64,000 bases of DNA from Geodermatophilus nigrescens (GCF_900129495.1 NZ_FQVX01000001.1:248001-312000); one strand, 5' to 3'. Counted from the stretch's first letter, positions 35,007 to 43,106 are shown. Numbers and translations: made by a program. The notes: generated by a model from the sequence alone, not told the origin.

Positions 35007-37079
35007 GTGCGCCGACTGATGGGGGTCCTCGCCGTCGCGGCGGTCCTGCTGCTGGCCGGGAGCGGGCCGGCGCTGGCCGAGCAGCCGTTCGAGGTGCCCG
35101 ACGAGGTGACCGACCTCGTCGGGGCGCTCGACCCCGGCGCCCTGTCCCGGGTGCAGCAGGCCGTCGACGACCGGCAGGCCGAGGACGGCACGCAGGCCTT
35201 CGTCGTCTACGTGTCCTCCTTCGACGGGCTCGCCTCCGGTGAGTGGGCGGCGCGGACCGCACAGTTCTCCGGGCTCGGCCGCACCGACGTGCTGCTCGCC
35301 GTCGCGGTCGACGACCGGCAGTACGGCTACTGGGTGGACGACGCCTTCCCGCAGTCGACCGCCGACCTCGACGCCTTCCTCGCGCAGGACGTCGAGCCCG
35401 AGCTGTCCGCGGGCGACTGGGGCGCGGCCGCGGTGGCCTTCGCCGACGGGATCGGCGCCGGGGCGGCCGCGGGGACCGGCTCCGGGACCGGGGACGGCTC
35501 CGGCGGCGGGTCGGGTGCGGCCACCCTGGCGGTGGTCGGCGGCATCGCCGTCGTCGGGGGCGGCGCGTACCTGGTCTCCCGGTCGCGCCGGCGCCGGGCG
35601 GCCGTGCAGCCGCCGGCGTCCACCCGCATCGAGCGCCCCGACCCGTACGCGGGCGTGCCCACCGAGGAGCTGCAGGGCCGGGCCAGCGCCGCCCTGCTCG
35701 ACCTCGACGAGGCGGTGAAGACCTCGCAGCTCGACCTCGACTTCGCCCGGCTGCAGTACGGCGAGGCCGCCGTCGCGGGGTTCACCGAGGCGCTGGCGCA
35801 GTCGCGGCAGGAGCTGACCCGCGCCTTCACGCTGCGCCAGCAGCTCGACGACGAGGTGCCCGAGGACGAGCCGACCCAGCGCCGCGTGCTCACCGAGATG
35901 CTGCAGCTGACCGGCGCCGCCGACGCGCGCCTCGACGAGCAGGCGGAGGCCTTCGGGCAGCTGCGCGACCTCGAGCGCAACGCCCCGCAGGTGCTCGACG
36001 GCCTCGGCCCGCGGATCACCGCGCTGCACGGCCGGCTGCCGCAGGACGAGGAGCGGATGGCGCGGCTGCAGCGCCGGTACGCGGCCTCGGCGCTCGCGCC
36101 GGTGGCGGGCAACCTCGAGCAGGCGCGGTCGGCCCTGGCCGCCGCCGAGCACGAGGCCGGCGAGGCGCGCGCGGCGCTCGCCGACGGCCGGTCCGGGGAG
36201 GCGGTGGGCGACCTGCGCGCCGCCGAGGACGCGGTGGCCCAGGTGGGCACGCTGCTCGACGCCGTCGCCCGGCTCGAGCGCGACCTCGAGGACGCCGCCG
36301 CGCGGCTGCCCGCGGTGCGCGCGGAGACCGAGCAGGACCTCGCCGAGGCCCGCACGCTGGTCGCCTCCACGCCCGACGCCGGTGGGCTGCGGCCGCAGGT
36401 GGCCCGCGCCGAGGCGGGGCTGGCCGCCGCCGACGAGGCGCTGCGTGGGGACGGCGGCTTGCCCGACCCGCTCACCGCGCTGCGCCGGCTGGAGGAGGCC
36501 GACCTCGCGCTCGAGCAGGCGCTGTCGGTGGCCCGCGACGCGCAGACCCGCGCCCGCCGCGCCGCCGCCGCGCTGGACCAGACGCTGCTGCGCGCCCGCT
36601 CGTCGGTGGCGGCGGCGTCCGACTTCGTCGCCACCCGCCGCGGCGCGGTCGGGCCGGAGGCGCGCACCCGGCTGGCGGAGGCGCAGCGGCACCTCGACGC
36701 GGCGGTCGGGACGGGGCCGCGCGACCCCGAGGGAGCACTGCGCGAGGCCCAGTTGGCCGACCAGCTCGCCCAGCAGGCGCTGCAGTACGCGCAGTCCGAC
36801 GTCGCCACCTGGTCCTCCGGCTACGGCGGGGGCGGCTACGGCGGGGGCGGGTACGGCGGCGGGTACGGACGAGGCGGGTACGGACCGGGCTACGGCGGCG
36901 GCCGCGGCGGCGTCGACCTGGGCAGCCTCGTGCTCGGCGGCATCCTCGCCGGCGGCATGCGCGGCGGCTACGGGGGCTTCGGCGGCAGCGGCGGTCTGGG
37001 TGGCGGTGGCGGCCGGCCGCGGGGCGGCGGCTTCGGCGGCTCGGGCAGCCGGGGCCGCTCCGGCGGCGGCCGCTTCTGA
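35007..37079 (+). CDS. TPM domain protein with coiled coil and glycine-rich tail
   Basis: This is a 690-residue protein. An N-terminal signal peptide ends near residue 25 (GPALAEQPF). A TPM (YgcG-type) phosphatase-like domain spans about residues 30-160, with DRQAEDGTQAFVVYV and GYWVDDAFP. A Gly/Ser spacer, one transmembrane helix (about 171-190) and a basic stop-transfer follow. Next come about 400 residues of Ala/Leu/Arg/Glu-rich helix predicted as coiled coil. The last 80 residues are almost entirely Gly with Tyr, Phe, Arg and Ser. The TPM domain would be outside and the coiled coil inside. Function is unknown; TPM proteins are linked to membrane-protein or photosystem assembly elsewhere. 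Confidence 0.82.
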   Translation: MRRLMGVLAVAAVLLLAGSGPALAEQPFEVPDEVTDLVGALDPGALSRVQQAVDDRQAEDGTQAFVVYVSSFDGLASGEWAARTAQFSGLGRTDVLLAVAVDDRQYGYWVDDAFPQSTADLDAFLAQDVEPELSAGDWGAAAVAFADGIGAGAAAGTGSGTGDGSGGGSGAATLAVVGGIAVVGGGAYLVSRSRRRRAAVQPPASTRIERPDPYAGVPTEELQGRASAALLDLDEAVKTSQLDLDFARLQYGEAAVAGFTEALAQSRQELTRAFTLRQQLDDEVPEDEPTQRRVLTEMLQLTGAADARLDEQAEAFGQLRDLERNAPQVLDGLGPRITALHGRLPQDEERMARLQRRYAASALAPVAGNLEQARSALAAAEHEAGEARAALADGRSGEAVGDLRAAEDAVAQVGTLLDAVARLERDLEDAAARLPAVRAETEQDLAEARTLVASTPDAGGLRPQVARAEAGLAAADEALRGDGGLPDPLTALRRLEEADLALEQALSVARDAQTRARRAAAALDQTLLRARSSVAAASDFVATRRGAVGPEARTRLAEAQRHLDAAVGTGPRDPEGALREAQLADQLAQQALQYAQSDVATWSSGYGGGGYGGGGYGGGYGRGGYGPGYGGGRGGVDLGSLVLGGILAGGMRGGYGGFGGSGGLGGGGGRPRGGGFGGSGSRGRSGGGRF

Positions 37080-37088
37080 CGCCCCGCG

Positions 37089-37113
37089 GCACGATCAGGC
37101 CGCCTGATCGTGC
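37089..37113. repeat. GATCAGG palindrome, copy 1
   Basis: A perfect inverted repeat of 12-base arms around one central C lies 10 bases after the TPM-gene stop. Its 17-base core (37093-37109), GATCAGGCCGCCTGATC, recurs as GATCAGGTCACCTGATC at 45952-45968. It may end the upstream transcript, but the shared core suggests a repeat family. Confidence 0.6.
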
Positions 37114-37114
37114 T

Positions 37115-37150
37115 GCGTCCTGGCTCACCGCCGGCGGTGAGCCAGGACGC
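37115..37150. repeat. Perfect 36-base palindrome
   Basis: Bases 37115-37132 are exactly the reverse complement of 37133-37150, with no spacer. Its right arm is repeated in tandem immediately downstream. It lies in the non-coding gap between the TPM and VOC genes. Confidence 0.75.
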
Positions 37151-37192
37151 GCGGAGGTGAGCCAGGACGCGCGGAGGTGAGCCAGGACGCGC
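37137..37192. repeat. 20-bp tandem repeat, 2.8 copies
   Basis: The unit GTGAGCCAGGACGCGCGGAG occurs at 37137-37156 and 37157-37176, and as a 16-base partial at 37177-37192. The first copy overlaps the right arm of the palindrome, so the array probably arose by duplication of that arm. Confidence 0.85.
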
Positions 37193-37257
37193 CCGGGGCT
37201 CCCGGAGTGTCGGTCCCCGGTGGGACGGTGCCCTCCCCGAGCATCCGAGGAGGAGCC

Positions 37258-38019
37258 ATGCCCACGCGGAACACCCCCTGGCCCGACGGCACGCCCTGCT
37301 GGGTCGACTACGGCGCCGCCGACCCCGCCGCGGCGAAGGAGTTCTACGGCCGCCTGTTCGGCTGGGACTGGACGGCCGACAGCCCGGAGTACGGCGGCTA
37401 CGTCAACGCGCTGAAGGGCGGCGCGCAGGCCGCCGGCCTCGGGCCGCTGACCGGCCCGGACGACCCGCCGGCCTGGACGACGTACTTCGCGACGGGCGAC
37501 GCGGCGGCCACCTGCGACCGGATCCGCGAGGCCGGCGGCACCGTCGTCGTGGAGCCGATGGCGGTCGGGCCGATGGGCACGATGGCCATCGCCCTGGACC
37601 CGCAGGGGAACGGCTTCGGGCTGTGGCAGGCCGGCACGCACACCGGCGCGGAGGTGGTCAACGAGCACGGCGCGCAGGTGTGGAACGAGGCCGCCGTCGA
37701 CGACGTCCCCGCGGCCCGCGCGTTCTACGGCGCCGTCTTCGGGTTCTCCTGGGACGAGATCCCCGACATGGGCGGCTACGCCACCTTCAGCACGGACGGG
37801 CGCCCGCTCGGCGGCCTCGGGCCGGTCGGCCCCGGTGCGCCGAAGGGGTGGTCGACCTGCTTCGCGGTGACCTCCGCCGACGACACGGTGGCCGCGGTCG
37901 AGGCCGCGGGCGGCAAGGTCACCCACCCCGCCGAGGACACCGAGTTCGGCCGGTTCGCCGTGGTCACCGACCCGTGGGGCGCGTCCTTCTCGGTCATGCA
38001 GCTGCCGCCCGAGGGCTGA
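37258..38019 (+). CDS. VOC (glyoxalase/bleomycin-resistance fold) family protein
   Basis: This is a 253-residue protein with two VOC domains (about residues 8-120 and 135-250). Each begins with an A-A-K/R-x-F-Y-G motif (AAAKEFYGRLFGWDW and AARAFYGAVFGFSWD). Each ends with a conserved DPxG stretch (DPQGNGFGLWQ and DPWGASFSVMQ). VOC proteins bind a metal and act as lyases, dioxygenases or drug-binding proteins; the substrate here is unknown. ATG 37258 follows AGGAGGAG (37248-37255). A frame continues upstream through the tandem repeat but is not supported. Confidence 0.85.
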   Translation: MPTRNTPWPDGTPCWVDYGAADPAAAKEFYGRLFGWDWTADSPEYGGYVNALKGGAQAAGLGPLTGPDDPPAWTTYFATGDAAATCDRIREAGGTVVVEPMAVGPMGTMAIALDPQGNGFGLWQAGTHTGAEVVNEHGAQVWNEAAVDDVPAARAFYGAVFGFSWDEIPDMGGYATFSTDGRPLGGLGPVGPGAPKGWSTCFAVTSADDTVAAVEAAGGKVTHPAEDTEFGRFAVVTDPWGASFSVMQLPPEG

Positions 38020-38029
38020 GCGGACGGGG

Positions 38030-38060
38030 CGGGCCGGCGCGGACGGGGCGCGCCGGCCCG
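38030..38060. terminator. Bidirectional hairpin between VOC and PPOX genes
   Basis: A perfect 12-bp stem (38030-38041 with 38049-38060) and 7-base loop lie between the stops of two convergent genes. Confidence 0.7.
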
Positions 38061-38064
38061 GCCG

Positions 38065-38490
38065 TCAGCGGACCTGGCCGTAGGTGTGGTCGGGGGTGAA
38101 GCGGACGACGAGGCGGCGGTCGGCGACCATCGCCCGCCGGTAGTCGTCCCAGTCCTCGTGCTCGCCGGAGATCGCCCGGTAGTAGGCGACCAGCTCGTCC
38201 ACCGTCGCGTCGGACGGGTCGGCGGCCACCGGCGTCAGCTCGGCGGTGCCCTCCACGGCGGCCCAGGACCAGAAGTCGTCCGAGGACACGTGCAGGGTCA
38301 CCCGCGGGTCGGCCTGCAGGTTGCGGGTCTTCGCGCGGTCGGCGGTCACCGACACCCGGAACAGCCGCTGCTCCGGGTCGTACGCGTAGCCGACGTTGGA
38401 CAGCTGCGGCCGTCCGTCGCGCTTGACGGTGGCCAGCACGCCCCAGCGGCGCCCGGCCACGAACCCCAGCAGGCGGTCGTCGACGGTCAC
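38065..38490 (-). CDS. PPOX-class (pyridoxamine oxidase-fold) F420/FMN-dependent protein
   Basis: This is a 141-residue split-barrel protein. GFVAGRRWGVLATVKRDGRPQ is the standard N-terminal start (core RRWGVLATV). YDPEQRLFRVSVTADRAKTRNL contains the flavin-phosphate-binding R-x-K-x-R-N-L. DPRVTLHV and a C-terminal RRAMVADRRLVVRFTP follow. This pattern is typical of actinobacterial F420-dependent reductases. GTG 38490 overlaps the pirin stop (GTGA), so it is coupled to the upstream pirin gene. The substrate is unknown. Confidence 0.82.
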   Translation of the reverse strand: MTVDDRLLGFVAGRRWGVLATVKRDGRPQLSNVGYAYDPEQRLFRVSVTADRAKTRNLQADPRVTLHVSSDDFWSWAAVEGTAELTPVAADPSDATVDELVAYYRAISGEHEDWDDYRRAMVADRRLVVRFTPDHTYGQVR

Positions 38491-39458
38491 CGGACCCTCC
38501 CGCGGGCCTTGAGCGGGACGGGCGGCAGGGCCGGCGCGAGCTGGCGCTCGTCCTCGCCGAACCCCGGGACGGCGCCGAAGCGCGCGTCGCCGTCGTTCCA
38601 CCGCTCGGCGTACTCCGTGATCTCCTCGCCCGACCGGCCGACGAAGTTCCACCACATGACCAGCCGCTCCTCGAACGGCTCGCCGCCGAGCAGGAGCAGC
38701 CGGGTGGGGGCGTCGGTCCGGATCCGCACCGAGCGGCGGCCGGTGCCCAGGTAGACCATCGCGCCGTGGGCCAGCGGCGCGCCCTCGACGTCGGCCCCGC
38801 CCGCGGCGCCGAGCAGCGCGTGCTCGAAGTCCGGCTCCAGCGGCACCTCGACGTCGGCACCGGCGGCGAGGTCGAGGTCGACCCCCACCAGCGGCGAGTA
38901 CGCGGTGCCCGGGGACGTCGCCCCGCCGAAGGAGCCCATGAGCACCGTGGCGGTGAGCCCGTCGGAGGCGAAGCCCGGCAGCGCCGCGTGGTGCTCGAAG
39001 GCCGGCGCGGTGTCGCGGGCGCCGTCGGGCAGCGCCACCCACAGCTGGGCGCCGTGCAGGAACCGCGGGTGCGGCACCGGCGACTGCTCGGAGTGCGCGA
39101 TGCCGTGCCCGGCGGTCATCAGCGCGAGCTGCCGCGGGCCGAAGGTGACGTCGCTGCCGAGGGAGTCGCGGTGGTGGACGCTGCCCTCGATCAGCCAGGA
39201 CACCGTCTGCAGGCCGGTGTGCGGGTGCGGCGTGACCTGCATCCCGGTGGTGGCGGCGACGTCGTCGGGGCCGTAGTGGTCGACGAACGCCCAGGCGCCC
39301 ACCATCCGGCGGCCGAGCGTGGGCAGCAGCCGCCGGACGGGGGTGCCGGGGCCGAGCACGACCTCCTTCGCCGGCAGCAGGTCGAGGGCCGGGCCCGCGG
39401 CGGTGTCGTCGAGGCCGCCGACGGTGCGCGCGGTCGGCCGGGGTTCGGACGTGCTCAC
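38487..39458 (-). CDS. Pirin family protein (bicupin), first copy
   Basis: This is a 323-residue bicupin. The metal-binding cupin motif is visible as HPHTGLQTVSWLIEGSVHHRD, with the His pair in HPHTG and the later HSEQ. MTAGHGIAHSEQS is the second part of the motif, and a C-terminal cupin carries LLLGGEPFEERLVMWWNFV. Pirins bind iron; some have quercetinase activity or act as redox-sensitive cofactors. GTG 39458 has GGAGG four bases upstream. It forms an operon with the PPOX gene. It is only distantly similar to the second pirin 1 kb upstream. Confidence 0.85.
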   Translation of the reverse strand: MSTSEPRPTARTVGGLDDTAAGPALDLLPAKEVVLGPGTPVRRLLPTLGRRMVGAWAFVDHYGPDDVAATTGMQVTPHPHTGLQTVSWLIEGSVHHRDSLGSDVTFGPRQLALMTAGHGIAHSEQSPVPHPRFLHGAQLWVALPDGARDTAPAFEHHAALPGFASDGLTATVLMGSFGGATSPGTAYSPLVGVDLDLAAGADVEVPLEPDFEHALLGAAGGADVEGAPLAHGAMVYLGTGRRSVRIRTDAPTRLLLLGGEPFEERLVMWWNFVGRSGEEITEYAERWNDGDARFGAVPGFGEDERQLAPALPPVPLKARGRVR

Positions 39459-39478
39459 GGGACCTCCACGAGGGTGTG

Positions 39479-40390
39479 TCAGCGGGGCTCGGGGGCGGAC
39501 GGGCAGCGGAGTGCGCCGACGTCCCAGCCGGCGCGGCGGGCCCCGGCGGCGTGGGCGCTCTCGAGGAAGTCCAGCACGGCGGCGCGGGGGTCGGCCGCCG
39601 TCCGCACGTCCTCGTAGGTGAGCAGCGCGAGGTGGGCGCCGCGGCTGGGGACCCAGCGCGCGGCCGCGGGGCGCAGCGGCTCCTCGGTGAGGCCCGCCGG
39701 TTCCGGCGCGGTGTAGCAGTAGAACGCCGGCTCGGGCACCTGGTCGTCGCCGAACCAGAACCCGGCGCTGATCACCTCGTGCGAGTAGGCCTCGCGGGTG
39801 ACCGGGTCGACGGCGTCGGGCTGCTCCACCCGCCGGTCGGAGAAGCGGGTGACGGCGACGTCGAAGGTGTGCCAGAAGTGGTGCACCGGGCTCGTCTTCG
39901 CGTAGCTGCGGCCCGCGAACTCCTCGAGCACCTGCGCGACCTGCCCCAGCACCACCCAGTAGCGGGTCACGTGCGCCGGGTCGTAGGCGGCGTGGTGCTC
40001 GTCCTCGGCGAACGGGGTCCGGTCGGGCAGGTCGAAGGGCACCGGCCGGTCGATGTGGGCCGGCAGCCCGAGCCCGGTGAGCGTCGCCTGCAGCTGCCGG
40101 TAGAAGCCGGCGACGCTGAGCCCGGGCAGCGGGAAGGACGCCCGCCTGCCGTCGGCGACGCTGACCTCGAGCCGGTGGTCGACCAGGTCGAGGTCGACGG
40201 CGAAGACGGGGTCGAAGCCCATCGGCCGGGTGGTCAGGCCCCGGCCGGTGAGGTGGAACGGGACGTGCCACCAGTGGTTGCGCCGCGGGGCGTTGGCCAG
40301 GCGGAGCTTGCCGACCACCTGCAGGAACCGGTGCACGGTCTCCTTGGTGTCGGCCCACTCGGTCAGCGGGACGGGCGGGAAGACGGGCAC
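39479..40390 (-). CDS. DUF5996 family protein
   Basis: This is a 303-residue soluble protein of unknown function. Recognisable parts are PLTEWADTKETVHRFLQVVG, LRLANAPRRNHWWHVPF, a YDPAHVTRYWVVLGQVA region and PAFYCYTAPEPAGL. This pattern matches DUF5996, found in many bacteria. GTG 40390 is preferred because GAGGAG (40402-40397) stands six bases upstream. The longer ATG start at 40426 would sit directly against the terminator hairpin and has no clean ribosome site. It lies between the two pirin genes on the same strand. Confidence 0.75.
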   Translation of the reverse strand: MPVFPPVPLTEWADTKETVHRFLQVVGKLRLANAPRRNHWWHVPFHLTGRGLTTRPMGFDPVFAVDLDLVDHRLEVSVADGRRASFPLPGLSVAGFYRQLQATLTGLGLPAHIDRPVPFDLPDRTPFAEDEHHAAYDPAHVTRYWVVLGQVAQVLEEFAGRSYAKTSPVHHFWHTFDVAVTRFSDRRVEQPDAVDPVTREAYSHEVISAGFWFGDDQVPEPAFYCYTAPEPAGLTEEPLRPAAARWVPSRGAHLALLTYEDVRTAADPRAAVLDFLESAHAAGARRAGWDVGALRCPSAPEPR

Positions 40391-40427
40391 GTTCGGCTCC
40401 TCGATGGTCCGGGTCGACGTCAGCATG

Positions 40428-40465
40428 CACCCCCGGCGGAGGCGTGGAGGCCTCCGCCGGGGGTG
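40428..40465 (-). terminator. Terminator hairpin after the second pirin gene
   Basis: A perfect 16-bp stem (40428-40443 with 40450-40465) and 6-base loop start five bases past the stop of the pirin gene ending at 40470. It separates it from the DUF5996 gene. Confidence 0.8.
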
Positions 40466-40469
40466 CCGG

Positions 40470-41474
40470 TCACTGGCCGGACTCGCCGCGGACCGCGGCG
40501 TGCGGGACCGCGGGGGACGGCAGGTGCACGGCCGGGATCGAGCCCAGGCGCCCGGCGCGGAAGTCGTCGAAGGCCTGCACGACCTCCTGCCGGCTGTTCA
40601 TCACGAACGGCCCGTACATGGCGATCGGCTCGCGGATCGGCAGCCCGCCCAGGACGACGACGTCGAGGGCCGGCGTGCGCGACTCCTGGTGCACCGCGCC
40701 GCGGACGGTCACGGTGTCGCCGGGGCCGAGCACGGCCAGCTGGCCCGTGCGCACCGGCGCGCCGTCGATGCCGACGGAGCCGGCGCCGGAGAGCACGTAG
40801 ACCAGGGCGTTGAAGTCCGGCCGCCAGGGCAGGTCGAGCGAGGCGCCGGGCGCCACCGTCGCGTGCACCATCGCCATCGGCGTGTACGTGGAGCCCGGGC
40901 CGGTGTGCCCGCCGACGTCGCCGGCGATCACCCGCACCAGCGCGCCGGCGTCCGGGCTGGCCAGCAGCACCGACTCGCGGGCCCGCAGGTCCTGGTAGCG
41001 CGGCTCCACCCACTTCTGCGCGCGCGGCAGGTTCACCCACAGCTGCAGGCCGTGGAAGACCCCGCCGCTGACGACGAGCGCCTCCGGCGGCCGCTCGATG
41101 TGCAGGACGCCGCCGCCCGCGGTCATCCACTGGGTGTCGCCGTTGCTGATCGTGCCGCCGCCGCCGTGGGAGTCGGCGTGCTCGAAGGTGCCGTCGATGA
41201 TGTAGGTGACGGTCTCGAAGCCGCGGTGCGGGTGCCACGAGGTGCCCTTGGGCTCGCCCGGGGCGTACTCGACCTCGCCCATCTGGTCCATGTGGATGAA
41301 CGGGTCGAGGTCGCGCAGGTCGACCCCGGCGAACGCCCGGCGGACCGGGAAGCCCTCGCCCTCGAAGCCGGAGGGGGCCGTGGTCACCGACCGCGTGCGG
41401 CGGCGCACCGTCCGCGGGGCGGGCAGCGGGACCCGGGGGAGGGTGGTGGTGTCCTCGACGGTGACGGCGGGCAT
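40470..41474 (-). CDS. Pirin family protein (bicupin), second copy
   Basis: This is a 334-residue bicupin with the classical pirin signature: MDQMGEVEYAPGE, then HPHRGFETVTYIIDG with the metal-binding histidines, DTQWMTAGGGVLHIE as the second cupin motif, and a C-terminal cupin with SGAGSVGIDG. It binds a metal ion in the N-terminal barrel. ATG 41474 has a perfect AGGAGG (41486-41481) six bases upstream. It is transcribed alone. An inverted repeat (41489-41502) just upstream of the ribosome site may be a regulator-binding site. Confidence 0.88.
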   Translation of the reverse strand: MPAVTVEDTTTLPRVPLPAPRTVRRRTRSVTTAPSGFEGEGFPVRRAFAGVDLRDLDPFIHMDQMGEVEYAPGEPKGTSWHPHRGFETVTYIIDGTFEHADSHGGGGTISNGDTQWMTAGGGVLHIERPPEALVVSGGVFHGLQLWVNLPRAQKWVEPRYQDLRARESVLLASPDAGALVRVIAGDVGGHTGPGSTYTPMAMVHATVAPGASLDLPWRPDFNALVYVLSGAGSVGIDGAPVRTGQLAVLGPGDTVTVRGAVHQESRTPALDVVVLGGLPIREPIAMYGPFVMNSRQEVVQAFDDFRAGRLGSIPAVHLPSPAVPHAAVRGESGQ

Positions 41475-41488
41475 GGCCGGCCTCCTTC

Positions 41489-41502
41489 GTTGAACTCTCA
41501 AC
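41489..41502. promoter_or_regulatory. Inverted repeat GTTGA-N4-TCAAC, possible operator
   Basis: Five-base arms separated by four bases stand three bases before the AGGAGG of the pirin gene. The AT-containing sequence stands out in this GC-rich context, and the form (TTGA...TCAA) resembles MarR-type operators. No regulator gene is adjacent. Confidence 0.4.
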
Positions 41503-41557
41503 TGGTGGCGACTGTAGCGCCGCGGGGCCCCGCTGTCTTCCCTCCGCCGCGCCCCGG

Positions 41558-43093
41558 TCAGGAGGCGCGCTCGGCCCGCGCCGCGACGGCGGCCGGCGGG
41601 CCGTGCTCGGCGATGAGCGCCGTGTTGGCCACCTCGGCGTCATCGAGGTGGACCGCGTCGCGCGGGTCGGTGGTGTCGAGCATCCGCGTCTCGTGCCCGC
41701 GGCCCACGACCAGGACGACGTCGGCCGGCCCGGAGGCGCGCACCGCGGCGGAGATGGCGGCCCGCCGGTCGGGCACCGTGCGCACCGCCGCGCCGCCGCC
41801 GAGCAGGCCGACCCGCAGCTCGGCGATGATCGCCGCCGGGTCCTCGCCGTGGCTGCCCTCGTTGGTCAGCCAGACGACGTCGGCCGCCCGGGCGGACTCG
41901 CCCAGGCCCTGCCGCTTGTACCGGTCGCGCCGGCCGCGGGCGCCGAGGACCAGGTGCACCCGGCCGCCGGGGCCGCGCAGGTCGCGGGCGGTGGCGAGCG
42001 CGGCGGCGAGGGCGCGCGGGGTGTGCGCGTAGTCGACGACGACCACCGGCCGCCCGTCCCCGCCCAGCACCGTGTTGCGCCCGCGCGGCGGGGCGACCGC
42101 CGCGAGCCCGGCCGCGATCTCCTCGGCCGGCACGCCGAGCACCCGGCCGGTGGCCCACGCGGCGGCCAGGTTCGACACGTGCACCCGCCCGACGAGCCGG
42201 CTGGTGACGCGGTGCCCGCCGGTGTCGTCGGCCAGGAGCACCTCGGTGCCGGCCGCGCCGGTGCGCCAGCCGAGCACGCGCACGTCGGCGTCCTCCGCCG
42301 CGCCCACCCGGGTCACCGGCACCGGCGCCTGGTCGGCCAGCCGCCGTCCCCAGGGGTCGTCGACGACCACGACGCCGGCCGCCGCCCGGTCGGACCCGAA
42401 CAGCCGCGCCTTGCTCGCCCAGTAGTGCTCGATCGTGCCGTGGTGGTCGAGGTGGTCCTCCTCGAACCCGGTGAAGACGGCGACGTCGAAGCGCAGGCCG
42501 TCGATGCGGCCCATGTCCAGCGCGATGGAGGAGGCCTCGACGACGGCCCGCCGCGCGCCGGCGTCGACCATCCAGCGCAGCAGCTCGTGCAGCTCCGGCG
42601 CCTCCGGCGTGGTCAGCGCCGTGCCGCGGGACCGGCGCCCGACCGCCGCGCCGAGCGTGCCGACGACGCCGGTGGGCGTCCCGGCCGCCTCGAGGACGCC
42701 GCGGACCAGCGTGCTCGTCGTCGTCTTGCCGTTGCTGCCGGTCACCCCGACCAGGCGCAGCGCCGCGGCCGGGTCGCCGGCCAGCAGCGCGCCGAGCGGG
42801 CCCAGGCAGGCGCGCACCGACGGGACCTGCAGCACCGGCAGCGCGACGTCGACCGGCCGGTCGGCCAGCAGCGCCGCGGCACCCGCGGCGGCAGCGGCCC
42901 CCGCGTGCCGGTGCCCGTCGCTGGACGCGCCGCGCACGCAGGCGAACAGCGAGCCGGGGACGACGCGGCGCGAGTCGGTGACCAGGCCGCGCAGGAGCAG
43001 GTCGTCGGTGCCGCCGCGGCGCAGCACGGGGCCGAGCGGGACGGTCCGCGCCCGGGCCTCGACGTCGGACCAGGTCACCGCGGGCACTGGCAC
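41558..43093 (-). CDS. MurE-like Mur ligase with altered amino-acid motif
   Basis: This is a 511-residue three-domain Mur ligase. The ATP loop is GVTGSNGKTTT (GSNGKT at 119-124). MurE-type features follow: TTPEAPELHELLRWMVDAG, VVEASSIALDMGRIDGLRFD and FEEDHLDHHGTIEHYW with the metal-binding and carbamoylated Lys region. The C-terminal domain has GARGRRDRYKR. Where MurE has the D-N-P-R motif that grips meso-diaminopimelate or lysine, this protein reads E-G-S-H (412-415). It therefore probably adds a different amino acid or acts on a different nucleotide-activated precursor. It is isolated from any dcw genes. GTG 43093 appears leaderless. Confidence 0.8.
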   Translation of the reverse strand: MPVPAVTWSDVEARARTVPLGPVLRRGGTDDLLLRGLVTDSRRVVPGSLFACVRGASSDGHRHAGAAAAAGAAALLADRPVDVALPVLQVPSVRACLGPLGALLAGDPAAALRLVGVTGSNGKTTTSTLVRGVLEAAGTPTGVVGTLGAAVGRRSRGTALTTPEAPELHELLRWMVDAGARRAVVEASSIALDMGRIDGLRFDVAVFTGFEEDHLDHHGTIEHYWASKARLFGSDRAAAGVVVVDDPWGRRLADQAPVPVTRVGAAEDADVRVLGWRTGAAGTEVLLADDTGGHRVTSRLVGRVHVSNLAAAWATGRVLGVPAEEIAAGLAAVAPPRGRNTVLGGDGRPVVVVDYAHTPRALAAALATARDLRGPGGRVHLVLGARGRRDRYKRQGLGESARAADVVWLTNEGSHGEDPAAIIAELRVGLLGGGAAVRTVPDRRAAISAAVRASGPADVVLVVGRGHETRMLDTTDPRDAVHLDDAEVANTALIAEHGPPAAVAARAERAS

Positions 43094-43100
43094 TCGCCCG

Positions 43101-43106
43101 ACGGTA
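43101..43106 (-). promoter_or_regulatory. -10 box, leaderless MurE-like transcript
   Basis: TACCGT on the minus strand ends seven bases before GTG 43093, with no ribosome site between. Confidence 0.5.
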
